Of a stretch of 20,566 bases of DNA, positions 1-11,315 are shown piece by piece (position 1 is the first letter of the stretch; each line of letters starts with the position of its first letter). This DNA is from Larix sibirica (taxonomy: Eukaryota > Streptophyta > Pinopsida > Pinales > Pinaceae): positions 1-20,566 of the forward strand of contig NWUY0304069350.1 in the NCBI GenBank assembly GCA_004151065.3. The letters are read 5' to 3'. The notes below the pieces were generated by a model, which saw only the letters and a list, made by a program, of their open reading frames with translations, ran no database searches and was not told the origin of the DNA. Both the position numbers and the translations under genes were made by a program.

Positions 1-1990
1 CCAGACCAGGAGCTAGCTGTTAGTGCCGGATACGATTTGATCTTGCAGAGGGGAATGGGAATACGTTCATCAACCCTTACCTTACCACCTTTTATCTCCC
101 ACCGTAGAGCCTTAGTGCTGCTAGCGTAGAGCCCCTATCTTCATTAAGAAGCCCTTAACCCCTTACCCTTTTCTCAAGATAGAATGCCTGCGTAAAGCCT
201 CTATGTTCATGCTGCTAGAGCCCCAATCTTCTTGTTCATAGAGCCCCAATCTTCATTAAGCCCACACCCCCTTACCCTTCTTTCTTTTACTGCCAAGCAC
301 CTAGGCTAGGACAATTGAGCCACTAGATGCCAGCCAGGAAGGCGTGATCTGTAGCTGTAGGGCACAGTATTAGTAGAGGAATCTGAAGACCTTGGGAATA
401 CCATACACCTGCCAGAAATAATACTTTCTCTTTACAGCCCTAGCATCATGCTGACAAGGAAATGCTAGAATACCTCAGGAGCACCCAAAGGGTGGGCATA
501 GCGAATAGGGGATAGGATAGGGAAGCAGTTCATGAAGCCCTTACTCTTTTATCTGAATACAATACCTAGCCCGCCATAGAGTAGATGATCTGTTACTCAG
601 CGCTATAGCTACATCACCTTTACCTATTGATCAGTACCAATACCCTCACACACTCCCTTGCCTTTCTTTCACTTGCCAGACATAGACCTGGAGCCAGAGA
701 ACTGGAATCACCTAGTAGGTCAGCCATGGAGAGCCTTAGAAGCCACGGATGGATCGTTGGATCGTGGAATGCCAGTGGGAATTGAAGTCAGCAAAAGTGA
801 TGTATCCATTAGTAGTTTCCTGTAAAACTATGTGTTCTCAGCTTTGGGTCCGGAACTCCAATAAGGATAAATGGGTTATTAACTCCGATAAGTAAAAGTA
901 AGCCTTTCAAGAGTATTTGGGGAGGTTGTCTATGTGGATTCCATTGAGGCTTAATAATTGGATAATAAGGCAGACCTAGGAACCCGCTCCCCTGACCAAA
1001 GAAAGGGGAGGCTCCGCCCCTCCTAGCCTGCTTTCGGAAAATAGCCTACATAGTGCATTCATCCTCTAAGCCCTCATTTTGACTGTAAGAAAAAGCCTTC
1101 GGAAAATCCAAGGCATTCTACTATGCAGCCGCTCTCGGAACAATCTCAATTCTATTGAGTGAGGAGGCTCCTTTTTCACTAGGAAGGTCAGTCAGGAAGA
1201 AAGATAAGGTAAGGTTCTACGCCCAGTAGATAAAACTTATTTCTATATATTATGTATCTGGGGATCGCTGGCTGGAAACATTTTGAAAAAAAAGGAGATG
1301 GCCCAGCTGGGCTGACTGAGATCACTTATCTTGCTTGGGCACTTAGAACATTGCCTTTTACCTTTAGCCTACAGAATGAATGTAAGTTGGACCTCCTACA
1401 GCAACCCACCCAGTCTTGGGTCCTTGGAACTGTTTGGATTTATGAACTAGTTTTTCTATGAACGGTGGTTTATGAGCCGTTGAGTAAGGGCTCCTTGGAA
1501 AAGGCTAGGCTATGACCGATTCCTCTAAAATAGTTACTTGCAAGAAGGAGGCGCCGCGTTCGAAAGATACCGTGTCTAGCTGTCATAGCCCCCTTGTTGG
1601 GTAGGAAACTAGATTACCAACATATGTATGAAAAAAGATTTTGAATAATATGACTAAGCAAATATTTCTATTTCCATTGGTTCCCACTAGAGTCTTTATC
1701 AATTGATTGACCCGGCGGACAGAACAATAAAACCAACTGGCCGTGGGATAAGGGAATGATGCAAAGCGGTATAAGGCTTTTGAAACTTAAAGCTCGCTAG
1801 GGCGCTCCCGGGAGAGGTATAGGGCTGAGCACTCGGCCCTTTCTGTCTATAAGAGGGCTGCTCAAAACCTTTGCTATATTTTGATCCCCTCAACAGGAAA
1901 ACATGTACTACACATGCTGGTGAATTATACTGCAATAAACTGGCATAAACGGTGATCCCGGTCAATTCTCAATCAATAAACTGGCCTATT
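1..1990. other. unassigned left spacer
   Basis: This stretch has mixed base composition and no recognisable gene. One 69-codon plus-strand ORF (1252-1461) and one 88-codon minus-strand ORF (1699-1965) are present, but neither matches a family I know and neither has supporting context. Visible structure is limited to short imperfect repeats near 105-285, two TTCGGAAAAT copies near 1032 and 1098, a small GC-rich imperfect hairpin around 1002-1024, and two CAATAAACTGGC copies near 1932 and 1973, just before the composition changes. It resembles plant mitochondrial intergenic DNA, but that is a judgement of style and not proof. Confidence 0.5.
105..285. repeat. imperfect short repeat cluster (AGAGCCCCWATCTTC)
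   Basis: Three related copies of AGAGCCCCWATCTTC lie at about 128, 218 and 242. The first and third continue into ATTAAG and then a CCCCTTACCCTT-like tail, while the middle copy is cut short. A GTGCTGCTAG/ATGCTGCTAG pair precedes two of them. The pattern suggests local duplication followed by divergence. No function is evident. Confidence 0.6.
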
Positions 1991-4900
1991 GTGTTGAATA
2001 TGGAACGAAACTGGCATTTTACTGGTTAATATCTCTGCATTAACCTGTAATTAGTGGTAGTTGTATTACTTAATTACACTAACCTGAATGCCGTACATGA
2101 TGACTCCTAATAACTATGATTACCATGTGTTGTTATAAGCAGAATAACTTGCTCCTATCACCTGCATTAACCGTGTTCGTAACATGTATAAGATAGTTTA
2201 TTACAGGAAATGCTATACATATTAGAATGTATCATATTTTGTATAATCAGATATACAAGGTTACATGTTCTTCATAATGATGAAAGCTCTGAAACCACTA
2301 TTTGAACCAAGCTACTCTTAATGCCATTGGTTAAAGCTTTATATAAAGTAAGAACAAGCTAATCTATAGCTATTACTTATGGGATTTACCTTAGCTTAAG
2401 CACCAATGATCTCAATAAGCTGGACATACTCTATTGATTCCAACACTAGCTATTGGTTTCACTGTAACGATGTATCAAATGTTATGGATAGAACAATACT
2501 ATCATGTCTTTTTTTTATAAGGCACCAAGCTTAGCAACATGTGGTAAAGCTTCAGGGTAAACAAGGACACATAGCTATGGTTATATCTATCACGAGTAAG
2601 TAGTGATCAACATGAAGTGATTCCATGTAACATGCTAATTAGTACTGGTGTTTGGTTCTCACATATATAGGGTGTTGTTTTTATAGGTAGACTGGTATGA
2701 AAGGGGTTAGTTAGACTTACTTATGCTTATACTTATGATAGCTTCGAGCTTGAACAAAGGTTACATAGTTTTCTATAACTAGTACCGGTATTGGAAACAG
2801 TATTGTGAATAACACAAGTAATTGTAATGAGCTTACCCAATATGCTGTAAGCTGTGCTCATAGATTACGTACAAGGTTTGATTACTGATATCTGATTACC
2901 TTATCTGGTTAAACTGTACTCATAACGTATACCATTATTGGAACACTGTGAATTATACCATTGATATGTAAGTAAAAAGGTTCGTTTATTATACTGATCC
3001 CTGTGATGATTGATTACACATTATATGGGATATTACTAATGGGATTACTAGTAAGTACTCATTATGTAGGCTAAAAACCACCATGATAAAGCACAGTTAC
3101 AAGTGATATGACGTGTATTTGTGATATCATGTAGTCTCATAGGTTTCATTGAGCTTAGTTTGATCTTAGTTCTTATTACTTATAATACGCACCTCATAGA
3201 TCTGATCTAATTACAGCATATCCTGTGTAATCTAATGTAAGATGATGTTCATTGATTACGGATAATACATAGGTTCCAGTGTTGTATTAAAATGATATAA
3301 GCTTATAGTACTGATACAGGTGCATATAAGCCAACACAATGGTATAGAGTTAAGCTATTACAACGGGCCTGAAGCTACTGTGTTTACTTAAGATGTGTGT
3401 TATATCATTACTATTAATTAGGTGAATAACGTAATCATTAACCTCTGCTTACTCCTATAAACTCTGAATCACTGTTACTAAGTCACCAATACTAGTAGCT
3501 TTGTTTACATCATTCTAGTTAACCTATTAGTATTGATTACATGCTTATCGTACATACTAGTGATAGAGCTAACCCTATTGCCTTTACTTTTATTACTGTT
3601 TTACACTACTCTATTTCACACATGTGCTTATAAGGTGTCATTACCATAAACAGGAGCATTCATTATGATATCAACGTGTTTTAACATAGATATAAAAGCA
3701 GGTAAGTATAAGTGATAGAGTCAACATCATATCCAGCTTGTTATGATACTAGTATAATCAATGGTACTCCTTTTACACATGTTCTAACCTTACTAGTGAT
3801 TACCTTTGATTAGGCTGATATGAGTGTTATACGGATTAAGTATAATGTTATATTACCCTTACTTTACCATTACCCATGGATAGCTCAGATCAAGATGAAC
3901 AAGCTAAGTAGAGCTAATTCAATACAAGAAACAAGCAATAGAGTAAACAGTGATTAGATCATACCCTTGTCGACACTATTCCCGTAATCAATCGTATCAT
4001 GTTATTACTGTACAAGCTTCTTGTTAGTGAAACAAAACTCTTGTTAGTAACTCTAATAACCATAGATCACATATTATGTATATACTTATGGTGAAACAGG
4101 TGTTATAACGAGTAGTAATAAGCTCGGCATAAGCAATAGTGAACATAAGGTGTACTGTTTCCAGCTTAATCCACGTAATTAAGGGAACATATTATAGTAA
4201 TGGTTTGTAAGCTGCTCTTTATAAAATAGTAAGCATCAAATAAAAAGCTATTCCGTAATATGAGCTTTAATGTATACATAGCTCTTTCCCATCATAAGGT
4301 TAATCAAGCACAATAAAGCATGATACTAATCATCATGTACAAGCTTAGTTTACAGAACACTTGCTTAAGTATAGTGATTGCCATTAGTATCAAGTATTGG
4401 TAACATCATTGGAGTATCAACAAGTACTGAGCTTTTACAAGCATTCAATGGAGATACTAGTGATGAAAGCAACAGGTAACTAGTAATGAATAGCACTACT
4501 TGTAACCCTTACTTTGTATTGGAATCAGATCATCTTCTTATGTCAAATACTGTGATGTATGGGCTAGCTCGAATACTTAGAGTACATGTATCAAATATAA
4601 CTAATATTACCATATATATTCCTGTGAGATTACAATGATAACAAGTAAGTGTTACTGGTTAGTATTAATACCATATCTCTTGTATCGAATTAATCTTATC
4701 ACAAAGGGAGCTGGTTCTACTTATGACATATATGATATGGCAGTTTGTACCTGTATTACTTATGCTAGGTTATGGCTTATTCATCTGCTTTTAGCTTATT
4801 GTTTAAGATGAGCTTAGCACTAGTAGTAATACGTGATCTGCTCTTAGTTTACCATTACTTATAGCTTACCTTTATAAGTGTTATGGAGATTATAGATATT

Positions 4901-7338
4901 ACGTCTATTCCAACATAAGTAGTATAAATAAGCATAATGATTTCAGAGAGTCTAATCTATGTAAAGACAGTAACCTGAATAAACAGAGATAGTGTGCATA
5001 CTAGGCTAAACCTATAATTACTGTTAATTATGGAAACAACATATCCGTAATCACACTTAGTTACTAGCAGCTGTGATAAGACGTTTCATCATGTTTGAAA
5101 TGAGTACTAGGTATGAGCTTAGATAACCAAGCAGCTTCAACTAAGCTAAGCTTCATATATGATTAACCACCAGTATTCAGAGTATTAAGTAGTATAAATA
5201 CCATGGAACTAAGACTGATTAACTAGATTGGTATCTGTTTGACCAGTGTAAGCATTCCCATAACTAGTACCTTGTCATTACTTGTACGTACAGCTGCTTA
5301 TACTGATTGCACTCATAGTAATCTCCATATCTATTGCACTCACTCATATGCTTAGTTATACTAGTAAGCTTTGATCACTCATTAGTGTTGCTATTGATTA
5401 GCTCGTGTACAGACCACTTATCATATTTGATTACGGATTTGCTTAGACTGATTGGTTAGGATAAGTAGATAAATTACACTTATATCTGCATAAGCATGTA
5501 TGACTAGTATTACCATTAGATCACTGGTTTCAACATGACATGAAAAGTTATGTATAATAGTAAATACACGTTTGAGCTAAGCTCTTATGTATGATTATAA
5601 CCTAGTACTAAACCCATTCTATTTATCAAACTATTGGTACCTGCTTATATTCAAGGGTTTATGTCCTAATATTATGGGAATAACTAACATAAAGCTAAGA
5701 TACATAGAGGCTTAGTTTACCCTATACAAAGAATACTAGACGTATTAAGCTTTATCATATTACTAGTACGGTTTCAATTCCATAGGTTGAGTCACCATAT
5801 CGAGTTATGTTTTATCTATAACTACTAAGTAATGTGTAAGTGATTACTATAAGCTGATTACCTTGGATATGGACCTAGCACGTATTACAGATCGAGTTAA
5901 GCTTATATAAACTGTTCCTACTAGGGTAATAAAACTGGTTTAGCTAATAGATCACACAACACATGATGTAAGTATGAGGTTACTAGTACTGATTACACTA
6001 CCTTCTTTCTATAACATCTCTATCATATTACTTCAATAGTTGAAACTAGCACTAATCTTCCATTACCTTATATACTTAATTAGGGTAAATACTATGATTC
6101 CAGTTCTTAGCTTTATGAAACAGGTTCATTACTATTACTGATTTTATTATGTCAAAATAATACACATAGGGAACAGCTAAGCTCTTGATTCCATAGAAGT
6201 AAGCAACTTTGTATAACTTTATTATAAGCAGCTAGTACATGGACTTAGTACCTGTATTCTTATAAGATATGAACAAGGAAGCTGATGATACTCTTTAGCC
6301 TTACTAACACTAAAACGAAACTCGAAAAACATGGGAATGTAAGTACAGTATTAGATAAGCTTATACGTATACAGATTAGGTTACAGTGTAATCCCGTATT
6401 CAATATACTATGAGCATTATCTAGGTGATTACTCATATGGGCTTTAACACTACTTATGCTTGGGATATGAGTCTTATTACCATTACTAAGCTAGGTGAAA
6501 GGTGTGATGCTTAGTTATGCTTATACTGTAAGATCAGTGAAATTAGGTTGGTTTAAGCTCAATATCACTATGGAATCAGCTTTATGATTGAATTGACTAC
6601 TACTAGTGTAATGAAGCTTTTATTATGCAGATACAATGGTTGATACCTACACGTCTAGCCTTGTATTACATGATACTCGATAAGGGTTAGCTTCTCATGC
6701 ACAGTACTTATGTGATGCATACTTAACTGATACTAAGCTGGTATGGTAATACAGAGATAAAGCTGGAATACTACTAGTATAAATACAATGCCATTCCTAA
6801 TATGTATGCTATTGAAGTGCCTCTATTCCCTTAGGTTATACGGAATCATACAGCATCCAATTTCAGTAAATTAGGCATATATATATAGAGTAGTCATTGC
6901 TTGTAATCTATAAGTGTAATAACTCTAATCATAAGTACCATGTATTATCCCCATATATTGCCCTAATTTTTATAGTTCAATATGTGATAGCCCGATGAAT
7001 CTATAATAATAGGTTAATAAGGGATAGCAACATGATTGATACTATACAATGAGCAGGACTATGGTGTAATATAAATTAGAACATATATCTTTTGGTTCCA
7101 ATCGTATTCATTATGGAATTACTAGTAACCTTGTCTAGCTGTAACACTAAGAGGTAATCACAGCTTAGCTTGCCTCGTAATATGACTGGTTTCATTCTAT
7201 TGGCTCATAATAGAGATGAGGTTAAGATGAAGAGCTTAGACGTGTACTAAGCTGGTAAATCATGCTACTAGCTTTGATGCTTGCTCCTTACTTTTTATGA
7301 TAAGAGCTATTTCATAATAGATGAGATAGAGTCTCCTA

Positions 7339-7376
7339 TATATATATAAGCTAAATTTATATATATAAGCTAAATT
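7339..7376. repeat. perfect 19-bp tandem duplication
   Basis: Two head-to-tail copies of a 19-bp unit, (TA)5 followed by AGCTAAATT, occupy 7339-7357 and 7358-7376. An extra TA precedes the first copy. It is one of the few clean duplications inside the word-rich block and shows that slippage or short-homology duplication operates there. Confidence 0.9.
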
Positions 7377-8669
7377 ACACAGGATTAGTCATACTTGCAT
7401 TCCATGATGTTGCTTTTACCCATAATATGTTGAAAGCTGATGTAACGATCTCATACTAACTGCATTACTAGTACTTAATGAAACATGATATCACTGTTAC
7501 TGAATAAGGATAAGAGCTTAGATCTGGTCCCATTGATTAATGTAATTACATGAGTAATAAGGGATAAAAAAGAAGTATCAATAAGGTAGTGTAAGATCGA
7601 ATCCCATTATGACGTATTATACATAACATATAAGGTGTGAAAGAGCTTATACTAGTATTTTTATCTCTATAGAAGTATCCAGCATAACTATGATAGATAT
7701 GAGTAATTCCCTCCATATTTTATTATACATTATACGTGTTCATTCCAATTACGGCACCAGGATTACTTAACCATAATAAACCGTATATGATTAATATGGA
7801 TCTACTTAGCTTCATTGATTCCAAACTACCTGTACTAGTAAGATAGTGGTATAGTTAAAGCACATCATATATTGTATTAGGTGTAATCTGATTAGTATCG
7901 CATATTGTAAACAGGTGGTTAAGCTGATATGATACTGCTTATATTACTAATAAAGCTTCATGTGCTAGTATTGATCCCATGCATATTAGTTACTTACACT
8001 ATCATAACAAGCATTGATTCATACGTAAACATATGAGTTTATAGTATCAATTATTAGGGAAATAGAACAGATCCTGTTCATTAACTTACAAGCACTTATA
8101 TTATGGGAATAGAGTAGTATCATAGAAGCTGAACCAATATGAATAGCCCATATGAGTAATCATGAAAGCAAAAACATATGGTCTTCCTTATCCTTAATTA
8201 CGATGATAAAGCACGATACCCTGATCATTAGGTAAAGACCAGTATGTGTTAATTACGCTATCTCCCTAATAAGTACTATCACTACATGTTCCTACTTATA
8301 ACTATGATCATAACTCTATTGTGTTGGTACATATGCTCGTAACTAGCTTCTGTTCCTTGTAATCACCTTTCATTCAACTGCATGTATTTGAATATTCAAT
8401 AGAAGAACCTGTTTCAGATCAATCAAGGGAATCATACTAGTAATGTCAATAGATTACGTTATATGCCTAATTAGTCTTATAGTAAAAACACTAGTACATA
8501 GCTATACGTATCAGTATTGAGTAAGCATTAAATTAGTATATCATATATTGAAACCACAAGTACTCAAAGCAATGGTAACCAATTTAGCTGTACCTAATAT
8601 GTTGACCTTAAAGCAGGTTCATAAGTAATAGATAGAATGACACAAGGTTATGATACTCTGAGTTATTTG

Positions 8670-8686
8670 CCATAATAAGCTAAGCT
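8670..8686 (+). repeat. 17-bp dispersed direct repeat, copy 1
   Basis: The 17 bases CCATAATAAGCTAAGCT occur here and again at 9849-9865, about 1.2 kb apart in the same orientation. The AAGCTAAGCT core also appears elsewhere in the block, for example near 5143. Exact 17-mers are unlikely by chance in 8 kb, so these copies support a common word-generating process. Confidence 0.85.
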
Positions 8687-9848
8687 AACCCTATCTAATA
8701 TCATGAGGTTACGTAATCAAATAGGATAAAATGGTAATTACTGTGCTTACATATATAAAGGAGTGTGTAAGCTCTATATAAAGTTCATGGGCAAACAAGC
8801 AAGCGTGATACAAGCATATTTTATTAACCATATTCATATACGTAAAAGATACCATGCTAATTTTATATAATGAAATACGCTTGTTACATCTCTATGCTCA
8901 TAACAATTATGGGATTACTGGTATGTAAACTAGTATTAATATGGATATCAGTGTTATCGTGTCATTATAAGCAATGAAGCTTCTCCTTATCTATTCCATT
9001 ATGTCTAATCCGTGTATTAGCTTATTGTAATATTTGTACGTGTACCTCATGTTATCCCTGGAATTGGCTTAAGTTAAGCATACTACTCTTATAAAGGTAT
9101 CAACTATTACCATTAATTTTATGTATAGAAACAATAGATCATTACTAACACATACTTATAGGCTCGTATTCAATGGGTTTTATTATCCAATAGTGATTTA
9201 TTATGGTTATAGCGGTACTTATATGACTGATTGCCCTATTTTACTCTATTGGAAGGGTATGTTACTGATGACATGTAATGAATAAGGGAACATATACCAT
9301 GCCATATATATAGAAAAGGGCGTATTCTACACATATCACTGCTATCCTTGGACGGTATCTTCGTAAGTAATTAGATAGAGTAATACAGGTGTAATCACGA
9401 GGTATAGTTCATGATGTTCATGTTATATCAAGTATAGAATCACTGGAATCCTCTGTATTTACGTAATCAGTGAGCATAGAGTTAAGAGAGTAGTCATGGT
9501 ACTAACAAGGGTACTCATTCTAAGCAATCAGTGATAGGTATATTTATAATCAAATAGGTAACAAAGCTAAAGTATGACTAATATGTAACATGGGTAGAGT
9601 AAGATAAGTAATCAATACTAGCTAGTGGTTACTAAAATCCTTACAAGTATCACCAATCATCTTACCATAAATAATGGACATTTTTATATCACAGTTCGAC
9701 ATAAGCATCATTACACGCTATGTGAAAGGTGTACAACTATAACCAATCAGTCTTACGTAATCAAAGGACCCTATCTATCAAGCTGTAACATGTATACTTA
9801 TACAAGGCATATCATTCAACATTACATACTGCTTAGAGTACACTATCT

Positions 9849-9865
9849 CCATAATAAGCTAAGCT
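9849..9865 (+). repeat. 17-bp dispersed direct repeat, copy 2
   Basis: This is the second exact copy of the 17-mer found at 8670-8686. Flanking bases on both sides differ, so the shared unit is short and not part of a longer duplication. Confidence 0.85.
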
Positions 9866-10438
9866 GTTGATTAGATTGAATAGCTTGTTTACTTGTATCT
9901 GCTTAAGTAACATGAACAAATTCCATAGAGGTAATGTAACTAGTATCGATATCTCTATACACCGTATTCATAAGCAGGAATAAGAGTATAAGCTTGATTA
10001 CTGTGTTTACGTATTGAGTATATCACATAGAGCTCTTTCCATATATGTAAGGTACAAGTAAGCTATGATTACTGATTCTTATACATAACTTGAATAAGTA
10101 CGAGTAATAGGATTGATTACCCACTTGTTTTATATGATATTACTGACATAGAGAACTTTATTTGGAATAGTGGCCTTTTTTCCAAAGTCCCCTGCTCGGT
10201 AGGAGTAGCTCGTTGCCCTTCTACTTTATTATTGGAGTCTCTCTCCTCTTCCCCACCGTTTCAAAGGGTAAATAAGTCACCTTTCAAAAGCTTCCCCATC
10301 GAGGCGCTACATCAACTTCGACCTTATTATTTGGCATTTGGTTGTGCCAATAAACCTTGGAACCTCGCTCCAAACAGTTCAAACCTCACTTCAAGGATCA
10401 AGATTGCTTCATGAGGTGCGTGGCAGTGCATGCGAGCC

Positions 10439-10494
10439 ATTGCTTCATTAGGCCCTTTATGTAACATGTAGAGGACCCAGTGTAATGAGGCAAT
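10439..10494 (+). other. 12-bp stem-loop
   Basis: ATTGCTTCATTA at 10439-10450 pairs with TAATGAGGCAAT at 10483-10494 over all 12 positions, with a single G-T wobble. The 32-base loop carries a further weak inner helix and the decamer GTAACATGTA. Plant mitochondrial transcripts often end at or are stabilised by stem-loops, so a processing or 3'-end role is possible, but no gene lies next to it to support that. The same ATTGCTTCAT word also occurs upstream at about 10402. Confidence 0.6.
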
Positions 10495-11263
10495 CGGAAG
10501 TACTCGAGACAGATAAATAGATGACTAGACACAAAAAATCCAGAGGAGCTTACTACTTTATAAGTTTTTACATACATACAAGAAAGACAAGAGAGAAACT
10601 AATGAATTTAGGATCAATTAAAATCACTTTTCGAGAACGCATAAAACTCTAGTAAATTATATCCTTATAGAGTTTTAAGCTATAGTAGAATCACAGGTTA
10701 TTACCGTTTCCCCCTCTCCCAATAATCACGTAGATAATCTATAATAGAACATAGGAGATGTAGCAAAATAACTGACCTTATGACGTAACTCTATTAATGA
10801 ATACTAAGGAATGGATCATTACCTCTTTTTTACCTGAGCGAAGGATACATTCTACTTCAATATTATATATACCCGCTTAAGATAGGACAACGCCCACCCC
10901 ATTTAGATCCATCAAAGCATCCCCAGAACCAGTAACAAACAAAGCTATCAGCTAGAAGTCCTTTTTAAAGTAATGACTCTATAGCTTGGTCTTAAATTGA
11001 ACTGACTTTATTTGAAGTAATTACGCTTTAGCAGCATTGTCGAGGGATTTACCTTACCGGCCAACTCTTCATTTAACGCAGTTAGATAAACTGAGATTAT
11101 ATCTGTGAAATAAGTAAAGGGGTCAGGACTTTATTGGATTGACCCAGGCCCCTATATTTATTCCCCTCAATCTAGCTAGGTCAGGTTATCACTATATTCT
11201 TCCCTCAATCGCTCGCTATAAGATTATACCTTACCCGAGCTATAAGTTATGACCTTACATAAT

Positions 11264-11315
11264 GGCCTTGCAATGTCTTCTGTAACATGTAAGGGCCTAT
11301 TATGTCAAACAGGCC
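11264..11315 (+). other. overlapping GGCC hairpins
   Basis: GGCCTT at 11264-11269 can pair with AAGGGCC at 11291-11297 with one bulge. GGCCT at 11294-11298 can instead pair perfectly with AGGCC at 11311-11315. The two pairings share the middle arm and are mutually exclusive. The first loop holds GTAACATGTA, as in the hairpin at 10439-10494. Function is unknown and coincidence is possible. Confidence 0.45.

Larger units (their letters stand above)
2030..10150. other. 8.1 kb ORF-free block made of reshuffled short words
   Basis: This block differs sharply from both flanks. Sampled lines are about 66% A+T. No ORF of 60 codons or more exists on either strand from 1966 to 9624, and only one short ORF (9625-9870) lies near the right end. 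By eye I count about 24 ACTAGT, about 15 AAGCTT and roughly thirty GATTAC/GTAATC. The two palindromes would each be expected about three times by chance. TAAGCT, TTATAAG, GTAACATG and GGAAT/ATTCC also recur constantly in changing order. TA steps number 7 to 9 per 60 bases in four lines counted. A/T runs of six or more are nearly absent, with two seen. ACTAGT spacing shows no fixed period, so this is not an ordinary tandem array. I recognise no gene, plastid fragment or mobile element. It may be a decayed short-repeat amplification, an expanded mitochondrial-specific repeat field or an artefact; the sequence does not decide. Confidence 0.75.

Noticed and set aside
1252-1461. 69-codon plus-strand ORF
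   Set aside because: No recognisable domain, no family similarity that I know, and no neighbouring gene. A length like this is expected by chance in mixed-composition DNA.
1474-1494. GAGCC...GGCTC hairpin as a group II intron domain V
   Set aside because: Only a 5-bp stem; the catalytic triad helix, bulge and tetraloop typical of domain V are absent, and no exon lies nearby.
9625-9870. 81-codon ORF as a gene in the word-rich block
   Set aside because: Its translation is made of the same block words, with many His, Thr and Tyr from TAC/CAT/ACA triplets, no domain, and an isolated position. It looks like a chance gap in stops.
2030-10150. CRISPR array or ordinary satellite
   Set aside because: Repeated words are 6-17 bp with irregular spacing and order; there are no constant-length spacers and no monomer period.
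10232-10414. 60-codon ORF with Ser/Pro-rich start
   Set aside because: Short, no family match, no context. It overlaps the imperfect 13-mer repeats.
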